Source: a bacterium (GTDB lineage Bacteria; Bacillota; Clostridia; Oscillospirales; Oscillospiraceae). From it: a DNA stretch of 9,208 nt. Positions 1 to 5,270 of the stretch are shown here, in pieces. The notes beneath the pieces were generated by a model that did not search any database, had not been told where the DNA came from, and was given only the letters and a program-made list of their open reading frames with translations. The stretch lies in assembly GCA_004560375.1 (NCBI GenBank), contig SFVC01000049.1:1-9208 (forward strand), given 5' to 3'. The stretch's first letter is position 1, and every line of letters begins with the position of its first letter. A program made the position numbers and the translations under genes.

Positions 1-81
1 GTAGAGAAAGCCCCTACAAAGGCCTGGAAAATCAAATGACCGTTTTTCGGCGTGAGGAAATAGAATTAATCCTTGTGAGCC

Positions 82-132
82 CCTTGCGATTCGCAAACGG
101 TTCTTCTATAATGAAGATGCTGTATCGCAAGG
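82..132. promoter_or_regulatory. Dyad half-sites flanking the integrase promoter (possible operator)
   Basis: TTGCGA-T-TCGCAA at 84-96 is a perfect 6-bp inverted repeat covering the -35 box. A further TCGCAA lies at 125-130, just after the predicted transcription start. CCTTGCGAT (82-90) and ATCGCAAGG (124-132) form a 9-bp perfect inverted repeat bracketing the core promoter. This layout suits a repressor or the recombinase itself blocking the promoter; the binding protein is not in the window. Confidence 0.45.
84..112 (+). promoter_or_regulatory. Integrase promoter
   Basis: TTGCGA (84-89) and a perfect TATAAT (107-112) are separated by exactly 17 bp, placing the transcription start near 119, about 38 bp before the integrase ATG. 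The -35 box lies inside a dyad, so regulation by a bound protein is plausible. Confidence 0.75.
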
Positions 133-156
133 CGCTAATTGAAAGGGGAGCGCCAT

Positions 157-1227
157 ATGGCAACAACAGATACAAAAAAGAAATATACCTATTTGACCAA
201 AGCAATCCAACTCCCGGACGGCACCCGTAAATACCTCCGGGCCAAGACCCGGGCAGAGCTGGATGACAAGGTGCTGAAGGCACAGATCCTGGTCAATGCG
301 GGCGTGGACATTTGCAGTGAGGAAACCTTCGGCCACTTCGCCCAGATGTGGTATGACCTCTACAAGAAGCCCTACCTGCGGGAAAACAGTCTCAACGCCA
401 TCAAATATGTGCTGAATCAGCACATTCTGCCTTACATCGGCGGTTATCGTCTGCGGGATATCAGCCCCATGCAGATCCAGGCCATTATGGCCTCTCTGTC
501 CGGCAAGAGTAATTCCCTGCAATCCAAGGTGCTGATCCATCTTCGCAGTATTTTCAAAGCGGCGCAGGAAAACGGCCTGGTAGCAAAGTCCCCGGTAAGC
601 AGTATGTTGAAGCCGGGGGGCAAGAAAACTGCCGAAAAGGCAGCCCTGGCCCCCCAGGAGAGCCGCCTGCTGGTGGAGCGTGTGAAGAATCCACGGGCCC
701 GCACCTTCCTTCTAATCGCGCTTCACACGGGGATGCGCCGGGGAGAGATCCTTGGGCTCAGGTGGGAGGACATCGACTTCGCCCAGCGGATCATCCATGT
801 CCGCCACAACGCCATCATCGGGAAAGGCGAAACCTCTGTCCGGGATACGCTCAAAACGGAGGCCGGACGGAGGGACTTGCCCCTCACGGATGAGCTGGAG
901 GCATGGCTGACGAAATACAGGCAGCGCAGCCGTTCCAAATTTGTGCTGGCTATGAAGAACGGTAAGCCGCTCACCCAGTCCGCCTACAAGAGTATGTGGA
1001 AGCTGGTGGAGCGGGAGCTGCCCGAGACCCATGTAACGGCCCACATCCTCCGGCATACCTACGTCACCCGGCTGTTCGAGGCGGGGCTGGACATCAAGGA
1101 GATCCAGTACCTGGCAGGGCACAGCACCGTGGACATGACCTTACGGGTATACACCCATTATGACCGCCGCTCCAGGGAAGGACAGACGGCGGAGAAGGTG
1201 AGGGAAGCCATGCGGGAGAGCGCGTAA
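157..1227 (+). CDS. Tyrosine recombinase / site-specific integrase
   Basis: This 356-aa enzyme is predicted to cut and rejoin DNA at attachment sites to integrate or excise its element. Residues 9-45 look like an arm-site DNA-binding domain (a DGTRKYLRAKT strand region), about 57-155 is the SAM-like core-binding domain, and 165-345 the catalytic domain. The full catalytic set is visible: R194 (TGMRRGE), K233 (TLKTEAGRR), H296 and R299 (HILRHT), H322 (LAGHS) and the nucleophile Y332 (VYTHY). The ATG at 157 is chosen because GAAAGGGGAG (141-150) sits 6 nt upstream; the in-frame TTG at 139 has no such site. Length is normal and there is no sign of damage. It ends 157 bp short of the tRNA-Val 3' end. 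Confidence 0.95.
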   Translation: MATTDTKKKYTYLTKAIQLPDGTRKYLRAKTRAELDDKVLKAQILVNAGVDICSEETFGHFAQMWYDLYKKPYLRENSLNAIKYVLNQHILPYIGGYRLRDISPMQIQAIMASLSGKSNSLQSKVLIHLRSIFKAAQENGLVAKSPVSSMLKPGGKKTAEKAALAPQESRLLVERVKNPRARTFLLIALHTGMRRGEILGLRWEDIDFAQRIIHVRHNAIIGKGETSVRDTLKTEAGRRDLPLTDELEAWLTKYRQRSRSKFVLAMKNGKPLTQSAYKSMWKLVERELPETHVTAHILRHTYVTRLFEAGLDIKEIQYLAGHSTVDMTLRVYTHYDRRSREGQTAEKVREAMRESA

Positions 1228-1247
1228 AGCAGCGCAAGGGGCCAAGA

Positions 1248-1268
1248 ATTTGCAACATATTTGCAACA
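1248..1268. repeat. Direct repeat pair, candidate integrase arm-type sites
   Basis: ATTTGCAACA occurs at 1248-1257 and again at 1259-1268, an 11-bp period that puts both copies on the same face of the helix. It lies just after the integrase stop and before the tRNA target. Tandem short sites in this position are typical of the arm sites bound by the N-terminal domain of lambda/Tn916-like integrases. The assignment is inferred from position and spacing only. Confidence 0.5.
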
Positions 1269-1299
1269 ACGAGGCCCAAAATAGCCCGAAAACATCCTA

Positions 1300-1327
1300 A
1301 ATTATGGGAAATAAAAGTCCCATAATT
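1300..1327. repeat. 10-bp perfect inverted repeat downstream of integrase
   Basis: AATTATGGGA (1300-1309) and TCCCATAATT (1318-1327) are perfect complements around an 8-nt loop. No T tract follows on either strand, so it is not a standard intrinsic terminator. It may be a protein-binding dyad near the attachment site or an RNA-stabilising hairpin at the end of the integrase transcript. Confidence 0.45.
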
Positions 1328-1347
1328 GGCCTGAGAAAGCAAAGTGA

Positions 1348-1380
1348 AAACCCCTCAAACCGTTGCGGTTCAAGGGGTTT
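1348..1380 (-). terminator. Terminator-like hairpin of the tRNA operon
   Basis: AAACCCCT (1348-1355) pairs with AGGGGTTT (1373-1380). AACCG (1358-1362) pairs with CGGTT (1366-1370) inside it, with a symmetric CA/CA internal loop and a TTG apical loop. Read on the minus strand it begins 4 nt after the tRNA-Val CCA and ends in TTTT, fitting a terminator of the tRNA operon. The plus-strand reading has only TTT, so it is weak for the integrase transcript. Confidence 0.6.
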
Positions 1381-1384
1381 CGGC

Positions 1385-1461
1385 TGGTGGAGACTACAGA
1401 ACTCGAATCTGTGACCTCTTGCGTGTGAAGCAAGCGCTCTAACCAACTGAGCTAAGCCTCC
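1385..1461 (-). tRNA. tRNA-Val (CAC)
   Basis: This is a complete 77-nt cloverleaf read on the minus strand: acceptor GGAGGCT pairing with AGTCTCC (one G-U), D arm GCTC/GAGC, anticodon stem CTTGC/GCAAG with loop TTCACAC (anticodon CAC at 1425-1427), T loop TTCGAGT, discriminator A and an encoded CCA at 1385-1387. It is the last gene of the tRNA operon. Its 3' end faces the integrase, making it the presumed integration target; the gene remains intact. Confidence 0.95.
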
Positions 1462-1465
1462 ATAT

Positions 1466-1540
1466 TGGTGACCCGGACGGGAATCGAACCCGTGTTACCG
1501 CCGTGAAAGGGCGGTGTCTTAGCCGCTTGACCACCGGGCC
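1466..1540 (-). tRNA. tRNA-Glu (TTC)
   Basis: This is a 75-nt cloverleaf on the minus strand with acceptor GGCCCGG/CCGGGTC, anticodon stem CCGCC/GGCGG around loop CTTTCAC (anticodon TTC), T arm CGGG-TTCGAAT-CCCG, discriminator A and an encoded CCA (1466-1468). It lies only 4 nt upstream of tRNA-Val, so the two are surely processed from one transcript. Confidence 0.95.
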
Positions 1541-1577
1541 AGGGTGCCCAAGGCGGGGCTTTTCTGTGGAAGGGGCT

Positions 1578-1608
1578 CCCAAAGAAGCGGCCTCGCCGCT
1601 TCTTTGGG
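1578..1608 (-). other. 13-bp perfect hairpin in the tRNA-Met/tRNA-Glu spacer
   Basis: CCCAAAGAAGCGG (1578-1590) and CCGCTTCTTTGGG (1596-1608) are perfectly complementary around a 5-nt loop. The hairpin starts 2 nt after the tRNA-Met CCA on the minus-strand transcript. No T tract follows in the direction of transcription, so it is more likely a processing or attenuation structure than an intrinsic terminator. Confidence 0.55.
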
Positions 1609-1610
1609 TC

Positions 1611-1687
1611 TGGTAGCGGCGACTGGATTCGAACCGGTGACAACTCGGGTATGAACCGAGTGCTCTAGCCAACTGAGCTACGCCGCC
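1611..1687 (-). tRNA. tRNA-Met (CAT), elongator type
   Basis: This is a 77-nt cloverleaf on the minus strand with acceptor GGCGGCG/CGCCGCT (G-T at the first pair), D arm GCTC/GAGC, anticodon stem CTCGG/CCGAG around loop TTCATAC (anticodon CAT), T loop TTCGAAT, discriminator A and an encoded CCA (1611-1613). The paired first position and the lack of three G-C pairs at the base of the anticodon stem argue for elongator rather than initiator. A CAT anticodon can also be tRNA-Ile(k2C), but the body resembles elongator Met. The T stem has one C-A mismatch (ACCGG against CCAGT). It is the first gene of the operon. Confidence 0.92.
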
Positions 1688-1718
1688 ATGTTTGCCGCCC
1701 TCAGCAGGGGCAAGTGAT

Positions 1719-1747
1719 AATATACCTCATTTCCGAAGAAATGTCAA
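1719..1747 (-). promoter_or_regulatory. Promoter of the tRNA Met-Glu-Val operon
   Basis: Read on the minus strand, TTGACA (1742-1747) and TATATT (1719-1724) are separated by exactly 17 bp. An A tract lies directly upstream of the -35 box (T run on the plus strand at about 1750-1757), resembling an UP element. The start of transcription would fall about 25 nt before tRNA-Met, as expected for a strong stable-RNA promoter. Confidence 0.85.
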
Positions 1748-1767
1748 CCTTTTTTTTGCCCCTCCGC

Positions 1768-1811
1768 AAAAAAAGTTGAATCCGGCCCGGAGCCCTGCCC
1801 CGGGCCGGATT
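1768..1811 (-). terminator. Rho-independent terminator of mrp
   Basis: On the minus strand, AATCCGGCCCGG (1800-1811) and CCGGGCCGGATT (1779-1790) form a 12-bp perfect stem with a 9-nt loop, followed within 4 nt by seven Ts (1768-1774). It begins 6 nt after the mrp stop codon and separates mrp from the tRNA promoter. Confidence 0.9.
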
Positions 1812-1817
1812 CTGATC

Positions 1818-2642
1818 TTATTCCTTGTCCAGCAGCTCCGCTACGCCGGTCATGGGGTTGGGCTCGTAGCCCTCCACCTTCCCCGCGTCCACCGCCCGGG
1901 CCAGGGCCGGGTCGATAGGCAGCTTGGCCAGCACCGGCAGGGACAACTGCGCCCCCAGCGCGTCGATGGTGCTCTCCCCAAACACGGGGTGCTCCTGGCC
2001 GCAGCCGGGGCAGCGGAAGAAGGAGTAGTTCTCCACCAGCCCCAGCACCGGTATGTCCATCATCTCCGCCATACGCACCGCCTTGGTGACGATCATGCCC
2101 ACCAGCGTCTGGGGGGCGGACACCACGATCACCCCATCCACCGGCAGGGACTGGAACACCGTCAGCGGCACGTCCCCGGTTCCGGGAGGCATATCCACAA
2201 ACAGATAGTCCAGATCCCCCCAGATCACGTCCGTCCAGAACTGCTCCACCGCCCCGGCAATGACGGGGCCCCGCCACACCACCGGGTCGGTCTCCCGCTC
2301 CATCAGCAGATTCAGGCTCATCAGTTCGATGCCGCCCTCGGTGACCGCGGGGTAGATGCCCACCTCGCTGCCCTCCGCCCGGCGGCTGATGCCGAAGGCC
2401 CGGGGCACCGACGGCCCGGTGATATCGGCGTCCAGGATGCCCACCTTTTTCCCCCGTCGGGCCATGGCGGCGGCCAAGGTGCAGGTGACCGCGGACTTGC
2501 CCACGCCCCCCTTGCCGCTGACCACGGCGATCACCTTTTGAATGGAGGACAACTCGTTGGCGGGCTTGCGGAAGTCCTGGGGGCTGGTGCGCTCCCCGCA
2601 GCTCTCGCCGCAGGAGGAACAGTCGTGGGTGCACTCGCTCAT
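1818..2642 (-). CDS. mrp: Mrp/NBP35-family P-loop ATPase, Fe-S cluster carrier
   Basis: This 274-aa MinD/Mrp-type ATPase is thought to hold and transfer Fe-S clusters to apo-proteins in the cytoplasm. The deviant Walker A GKGGVGKS covers residues 43-50, with signature lysine K44 and phosphate-binding K49. The switch motif DMPPGTGD is at 150-157. A C-terminal CPGC pair (C211, C214) is the usual cluster-bridging site at a dimer interface. The N-terminus carries a second Cys cluster, C4, C8, C11 and C15 (C-x3-C-x2-C-x3-C), as in many clostridial Mrp proteins. The ATG at 2642 is chosen because AAGGAG (2652-2657) lies 9 nt upstream; longer in-frame starts would swallow that site and the hairpin beyond it. 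The gene stands alone with its own terminator and is divergent from the PadR operon. Confidence 0.93.
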   Translation of the reverse strand: MSECTHDCSSCGESCGERTSPQDFRKPANELSSIQKVIAVVSGKGGVGKSAVTCTLAAAMARRGKKVGILDADITGPSVPRAFGISRRAEGSEVGIYPAVTEGGIELMSLNLLMERETDPVVWRGPVIAGAVEQFWTDVIWGDLDYLFVDMPPGTGDVPLTVFQSLPVDGVIVVSAPQTLVGMIVTKAVRMAEMMDIPVLGLVENYSFFRCPGCGQEHPVFGESTIDALGAQLSLPVLAKLPIDPALARAVDAGKVEGYEPNPMTGVAELLDKE

Positions 2643-2661
2643 TTGCAACATCTCCTTATGG

Positions 2662-2695
2662 TTCCGGGCATAAAATGACCCGGAAAAATTTTTTT
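2662..2695. other. Hairpin plus T7 in the mrp 5' leader
   Basis: TTCCGGG (2662-2668) pairs with CCCGGAA (2679-2685) across a 10-nt loop, and a run of seven Ts follows at 2689-2695 on the plus strand. Read rightward this has terminator form, yet no plus-strand gene feeds into it. Read leftward it is a hairpin 4 nt upstream of the mrp ribosome binding site. It may terminate antisense transcription or modulate mrp translation. Confidence 0.35.
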
Positions 2696-2701
2696 GATAA
2701 A

Positions 2702-2787
2702 ATACCTTGACAGGCGAGGTATCTCGTGCTATAGTGAGCACATCAAGTTACTTCGGCTCGTGAGGTATCTTAAACAGTTGGGTATCT
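2702..2787. promoter_or_regulatory. GGTATCT half-sites, probable PadR operator region
   Basis: GGTATCT occurs at 2718-2724, 2764-2770 and 2781-2787. ATACCT at 2702-2707 is an inverted partner of AGGTAT at 2717-2722, so this pair brackets the -35 box of the padR promoter. Repeated short half-sites over and downstream of the promoter of a PadR gene suggest autorepression, as is common in the family. The binding itself is inferred. Confidence 0.5.
2707..2735 (+). promoter_or_regulatory. Promoter of the PadR-HAAS-PspC operon
   Basis: TTGACA (2707-2712) and TATAGT (2730-2735) are separated by exactly 17 bp. Transcription would start near 2742, leaving a leader of about 87 nt before the PadR ATG. 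The leader contains two of the GGTATCT half-sites. Confidence 0.85.
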
Positions 2788-2828
2788 CAGCAATCAACAG
2801 ACCGCCAACCAACAGAAGGGAGGACGCC

Positions 2829-3176
2829 ATGTCAATTTCCGCGGATACCCTGCGCGGACACACGGACACCATTATTTTAGCACAATTGATGCGCGGGGAC
2901 AACTATGGTTATGAAATCAATAAAAACATTCAGCAGCTGACCCAGGGGGAGTATGGCCTGAAGGAGGCCACCCTATACACCGCCTTCAAGCGGCTGGAGC
3001 AGGGGGGGCTCATCGCCTCCTACTGGGGGGACGACGGCCCCGGGGCCCGGCGGCGGTACTACGCCATCACCGACGAGGGCCGCAGGCGCTGGGCGGAGAG
3101 CCGCCAGGAATGGGAAAACACACGGGCGCTTTTGGACGCGCTGATTTCAGTGGAGGAGGATGAACACCATGGATGA
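2829..3176 (+). CDS. PadR-family winged-helix transcriptional regulator
   Basis: This 115-aa protein has the size of a short (subfamily-2) PadR repressor. A YGYEI segment (26-30) precedes the recognition helix EATLYTAFKRLEQGGLI (46-62), and the wing RRRYYAITDEG follows at 74-84. A short C-terminal helix (about 86-108) would form the dimer contact. GGGAGG at 2818-2823 lies 5 nt before the ATG. The gene overlaps the next one by 8 bp, so translation is probably coupled. PadR genes of this kind are usually paired with HAAS-domain (DUF1700) membrane or envelope proteins, as here. It likely represses its own operon through the GGTATCT sites; the inducing signal is unknown. Confidence 0.93.
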   Translation: MSISADTLRGHTDTIILAQLMRGDNYGYEINKNIQQLTQGEYGLKEATLYTAFKRLEQGGLIASYWGDDGPGARRRYYAITDEGRRRWAESRQEWENTRALLDALISVEEDEHHG

Positions 3177-4845
3177 AATGAAGGTAAAGCTGATCGACGC
3201 TGTGGCCGCGCGCCTGACCGCCGCCCCCGCGTCGGAGGAGAAGGACGAGCTCATCGAGGAGCTGTCCGACAACCTGTACCGCCGTTTCCTGGAGATGAGC
3301 GGCGCGGGCGTGCCCGAGGAGGAGGCCTTCCAGCGGGCCCTGGACGACCTGGGCGACGTGGATGAGCTGCTGGCTTACCTGGGCGTGGAGCCCGCCGGGG
3401 ACGGAGCGCCCATCACCATCAACAACGACGAGCCCGAGGAGCTGAAGGCCGAGCGGCTGGCCGCGGAAGCGGAGCGCGTTGAGGCGGAGGCCCAGCGGGC
3501 CCGGATGGACGCCGGGGACGCCCCCCAGGGCCAGCCGGACGGGCAGGGCGGCGTGCGCTACAACTACGACCCCAACGCCGGCCAGAGCGACCTGGACGCC
3601 ATCCTGGCCAACGTGGGCGAGATCTGCCGGACGGCCATAGACCAGGTGAAGGAGGCGGCGAAGCAGGCCAAGGACGCCATCCAGCGCCGCACCACCGTGG
3701 AAAAGGAAAACAACCATGTCCGCGTCCACTTCAACACCCAGCCGGACGAACCGGTGCCCCCCGCGCCTCCCACACCGCCTGAGCCGCCCGCTTCCCCCGT
3801 CCCGCCCCAGGAGGGCAAGGGCTGGGAGTTCGAGGCCGAGCTGGACTCCGACGAGGGCCGCTTCTTCGCCGGGGCGGGCCCCAGGGAGAAGAAGGACGTC
3901 ATCTACGGCTTCGGCTACGACAAGGCCAAGGGCGGCTTTTTCGCCCAGTGGGGCGAGTACCAGGGAGGGCAGCCCCAGGGCCCCCGGTTCACCGGCTCCG
4001 ACTCCCGCATGGAGCACCAGGACGACGGCTCCTATTCCGTCACCGCCCTGAAGGATCTCCGGGGCATTGAGGTGCACACCGGCGCTGGGGACGTGACCAT
4101 CCACGTCAGCGAGGCCGCCGACGCCGGGGTGATCATCGACGGCGACGTGGACGACCTGGACGTGACCTGCTCCGCCGACGGGGTGCTCACCATCCGGGAG
4201 GGCCGCACCGCCAGCTCCTCCTTCTTCTCCCGCCGGGGCATCGGCTCCGCCGACGTGGAGCTCTACCTGCCCAGCCGCCGCTGGGAGACCATCTCCATCA
4301 CCACCGGCAGCGGCGATGTGGAGTTCGACCGGGACGGGCTGGACATCGACCAGCTCAGGGTCACCACCGGCAGCGGCGATCTCAGCCTCCGCCTGGCGGA
4401 CTGCAGGCAGTTCTCCTTCCGCTCCGGCAGCGGCGACCTGGATCTGTCCGGCGCCTGCGCGGAGCTCCGGGCGGAGACCGCCAGCGGCGATATCTCCCTC
4501 CGGGGCCAGTTTGGGCGCGTCAACGCCAAGAGCGCCAGCGGCGACATCGAGCTGGACGGCGCGGCGGGCGGCCTCTGGTGCGGCTCCATGAGCGGCGATG
4601 TGAGCGCGGCCGTCTCCACCTTCCCGGAGGCCATGGAGCTGTCCTCCAAGTCCGGGGACGTGGAGGCCCGCATTCCCGACGCGGGGCCCTTCTCGGCGAG
4701 GATGAAAACCGTCAGCGGCGAGCTGTCCTGCTCCTTCCCCGTCAACTACGTCAACGGGATGTGCGTCTACGGCGATTGTACCGGCGACCGCCCCGTCTAT
4801 TCCGTCACCAGCGTCAGCGGCGACGTGTCGCTGGATCGCAGCTGA
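3169..4845 (+). CDS. HAAS-domain protein with DUF4097 beta-helix
   Basis: This is a 558-aa protein. Residues 22-71 match the HAAS (DUF1700) signature, with an acidic helix DELIEELSDN followed by PEEEAFQRALDDLGDVDELL. Residues 88-113 are an Ala/Glu/Arg-rich likely coiled coil, and 141-175 another amphipathic helix. A Pro-rich linker (192-214) then leads to a C-terminal DUF4097-type beta-helix (about 290-558). There an SGD/SGE tripeptide recurs at glycines 382, 403, 422, 440, 458, 476, 496, 517 and 551, about one per 18-21 residues. No transmembrane helix or signal peptide is visible. The ATG at 3169 is chosen because GGAGG (3155-3159) lies 9 nt upstream; ATG 3160 is too close. It probably works with PadR and PspC in an envelope-linked sensory module; the ligand and exact role are unknown. 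Confidence 0.85.
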   Translation: MDEMKVKLIDAVAARLTAAPASEEKDELIEELSDNLYRRFLEMSGAGVPEEEAFQRALDDLGDVDELLAYLGVEPAGDGAPITINNDEPEELKAERLAAEAERVEAEAQRARMDAGDAPQGQPDGQGGVRYNYDPNAGQSDLDAILANVGEICRTAIDQVKEAAKQAKDAIQRRTTVEKENNHVRVHFNTQPDEPVPPAPPTPPEPPASPVPPQEGKGWEFEAELDSDEGRFFAGAGPREKKDVIYGFGYDKAKGGFFAQWGEYQGGQPQGPRFTGSDSRMEHQDDGSYSVTALKDLRGIEVHTGAGDVTIHVSEAADAGVIIDGDVDDLDVTCSADGVLTIREGRTASSSFFSRRGIGSADVELYLPSRRWETISITTGSGDVEFDRDGLDIDQLRVTTGSGDLSLRLADCRQFSFRSGSGDLDLSGACAELRAETASGDISLRGQFGRVNAKSASGDIELDGAAGGLWCGSMSGDVSAAVSTFPEAMELSSKSGDVEARIPDAGPFSARMKTVSGELSCSFPVNYVNGMCVYGDCTGDRPVYSVTSVSGDVSLDRS

Positions 4846-4860
4846 GGAGGTGTCCGTCTG

Positions 4861-5034
4861 ATGAAAAACCTCGCTGTATTTGACATACGCATTGGCCGCC
4901 CCAGCGTCTCCTGCAGCCGCAGATGCCCGGATCCCACCCTCTACGAAGGGGCCCTGGATGCCTGCGGGGTAGGCAACGGCGTCCTGCCCTATGCGGGGGC
5001 CTCGGTGCGAAATTCCCACCTGCTGCTGCGCTGA
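4861..5034 (+). CDS. Small protein of unknown function (57 aa)
   Basis: An ORF of 57 codons starts with MKNLAVFDIRIGRPSVSCSR and ends at TGA 5032-5034. A strong ribosome binding site, GGAGG at 4846-4850, lies 10 nt before the ATG and directly follows the stop of the upstream gene. It fills most of the 211-bp gap between the DUF4097 gene and the PspC gene, whose own ribosome binding site starts just 7 bp after its stop. The product has cysteines at 18, 22 and 35, no transmembrane helix and no domain I recognise. It could instead be a leader or a decayed fragment. The spacing and the ribosome binding site favour a real gene. Confidence 0.55.
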   Translation: MKNLAVFDIRIGRPSVSCSRRCPDPTLYEGALDACGVGNGVLPYAGASVRNSHLLLR

Positions 5035-5056
5035 ATTGAGAAAGGAGCTTGCTGTT

Positions 5057-5242
5057 ATGAAACGTCTTTGCCGTACTACCGGCCCCGACGCCCTGCTGTG
5101 CGGCGTGTGCGGAGGCATCGCCCGTTACTTCAATGTCGATCCCACGGTTGTGCGCGTGGCCACTGTCCTGCTGGTGGCCTTCGCGGGCCTGTCCCTGTGG
5201 GTGTATATCATCGCCGCCCTGATCATGCCCAAGGAGTACTGA
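5057..5242 (+). CDS. PspC-domain small membrane protein
   Basis: This 61-aa protein consists almost entirely of a PspC domain: a GVCGGIARYF motif (16-25), VDPTVVRV (27-34), and a hydrophobic segment from about 31 to 57 ending in MPKEY. The Arg at 33 is typical of the family at the membrane edge. PspC proteins sit in the cytoplasmic membrane, and in E. coli PspC takes part in the phage-shock response to envelope stress. Stand-alone PspC proteins in Gram-positives are often co-encoded with DUF4097/DUF2807 proteins, as here. AAAGGAG (5041-5047) lies 9 nt before the ATG. It is the last gene of the PadR operon, and no clear intrinsic terminator follows; the structured repeats begin 28 bp downstream. 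Confidence 0.92.
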   Translation: MKRLCRTTGPDALLCGVCGGIARYFNVDPTVVRVATVLLVAFAGLSLWVYIIAALIMPKEY

Positions 5243-5270
5243 GTCCGTTGATCGACGTGCCCTTTACGGG

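Larger units (their letters stand above)
1..1384. mobile_element. Terminal segment of a tRNA-targeted integrative element (partial)
   Basis: The stretch holds a tyrosine recombinase gene, a direct-repeat pair and a palindrome, and it stops at the 3' CCA end of a minus-strand tRNA-Val gene. Integrases of this family commonly use the 3' end of a tRNA gene as attachment site and lie next to it. The integrase promoter region is clearly more AT-rich than the flanking chromosome genes. The right boundary at about 1384 is inferred from the tRNA end. The other att copy and the cargo lie outside the window, so prophage, ICE and genomic island cannot be told apart. Confidence 0.6.

Noticed and set aside
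1..83. Possible 3' end of an upstream gene in frame 1 (ends KAWKIK, TGA at 37-39), or the frame-3 ORF at 36-230
   Set aside because: Only 12 codons of the first are visible and match nothing I recognise. The second has no good ribosome binding site and overlaps the integrase promoter and start. I see no supported feature in 1-81.
139..156. TTG start giving a 362-aa integrase
   Set aside because: The ribosome binding site GAAAGGGGAG at 141-150 lies inside this extension and is correctly placed for the ATG at 157.
2641..2650. A third ATTTGCAACA, identical to the integrase-proximal repeats, at the mrp start
   Set aside because: It overlaps the mrp start codon and spacer, stands alone, and is 1.4 kb from the att region. 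A chance match is likely.
1692..2678. 328-aa plus-strand ORF and 296-aa minus-strand ORF over mrp
   Set aside because: Both are shadows of mrp, which has Walker A, the switch motif, CPGC, a ribosome binding site and a terminator. The shadow products are His/Arg/Gly-rich with no domain.
4290..4830. Recurring SGD codon pattern as a DNA repeat array
   Set aside because: The periodicity is in the protein (beta-helix rungs); the nucleotide units are diverged and in frame, so it is a coding feature.
3067..5118. 683-aa minus-strand ORF opposite the HAAS-DUF4097 gene
   Set aside because: A long antisense frame is expected in GC-rich coding DNA. Its product is low-complexity Gly/Ala/Val/His, and the plus strand has recognisable domains.
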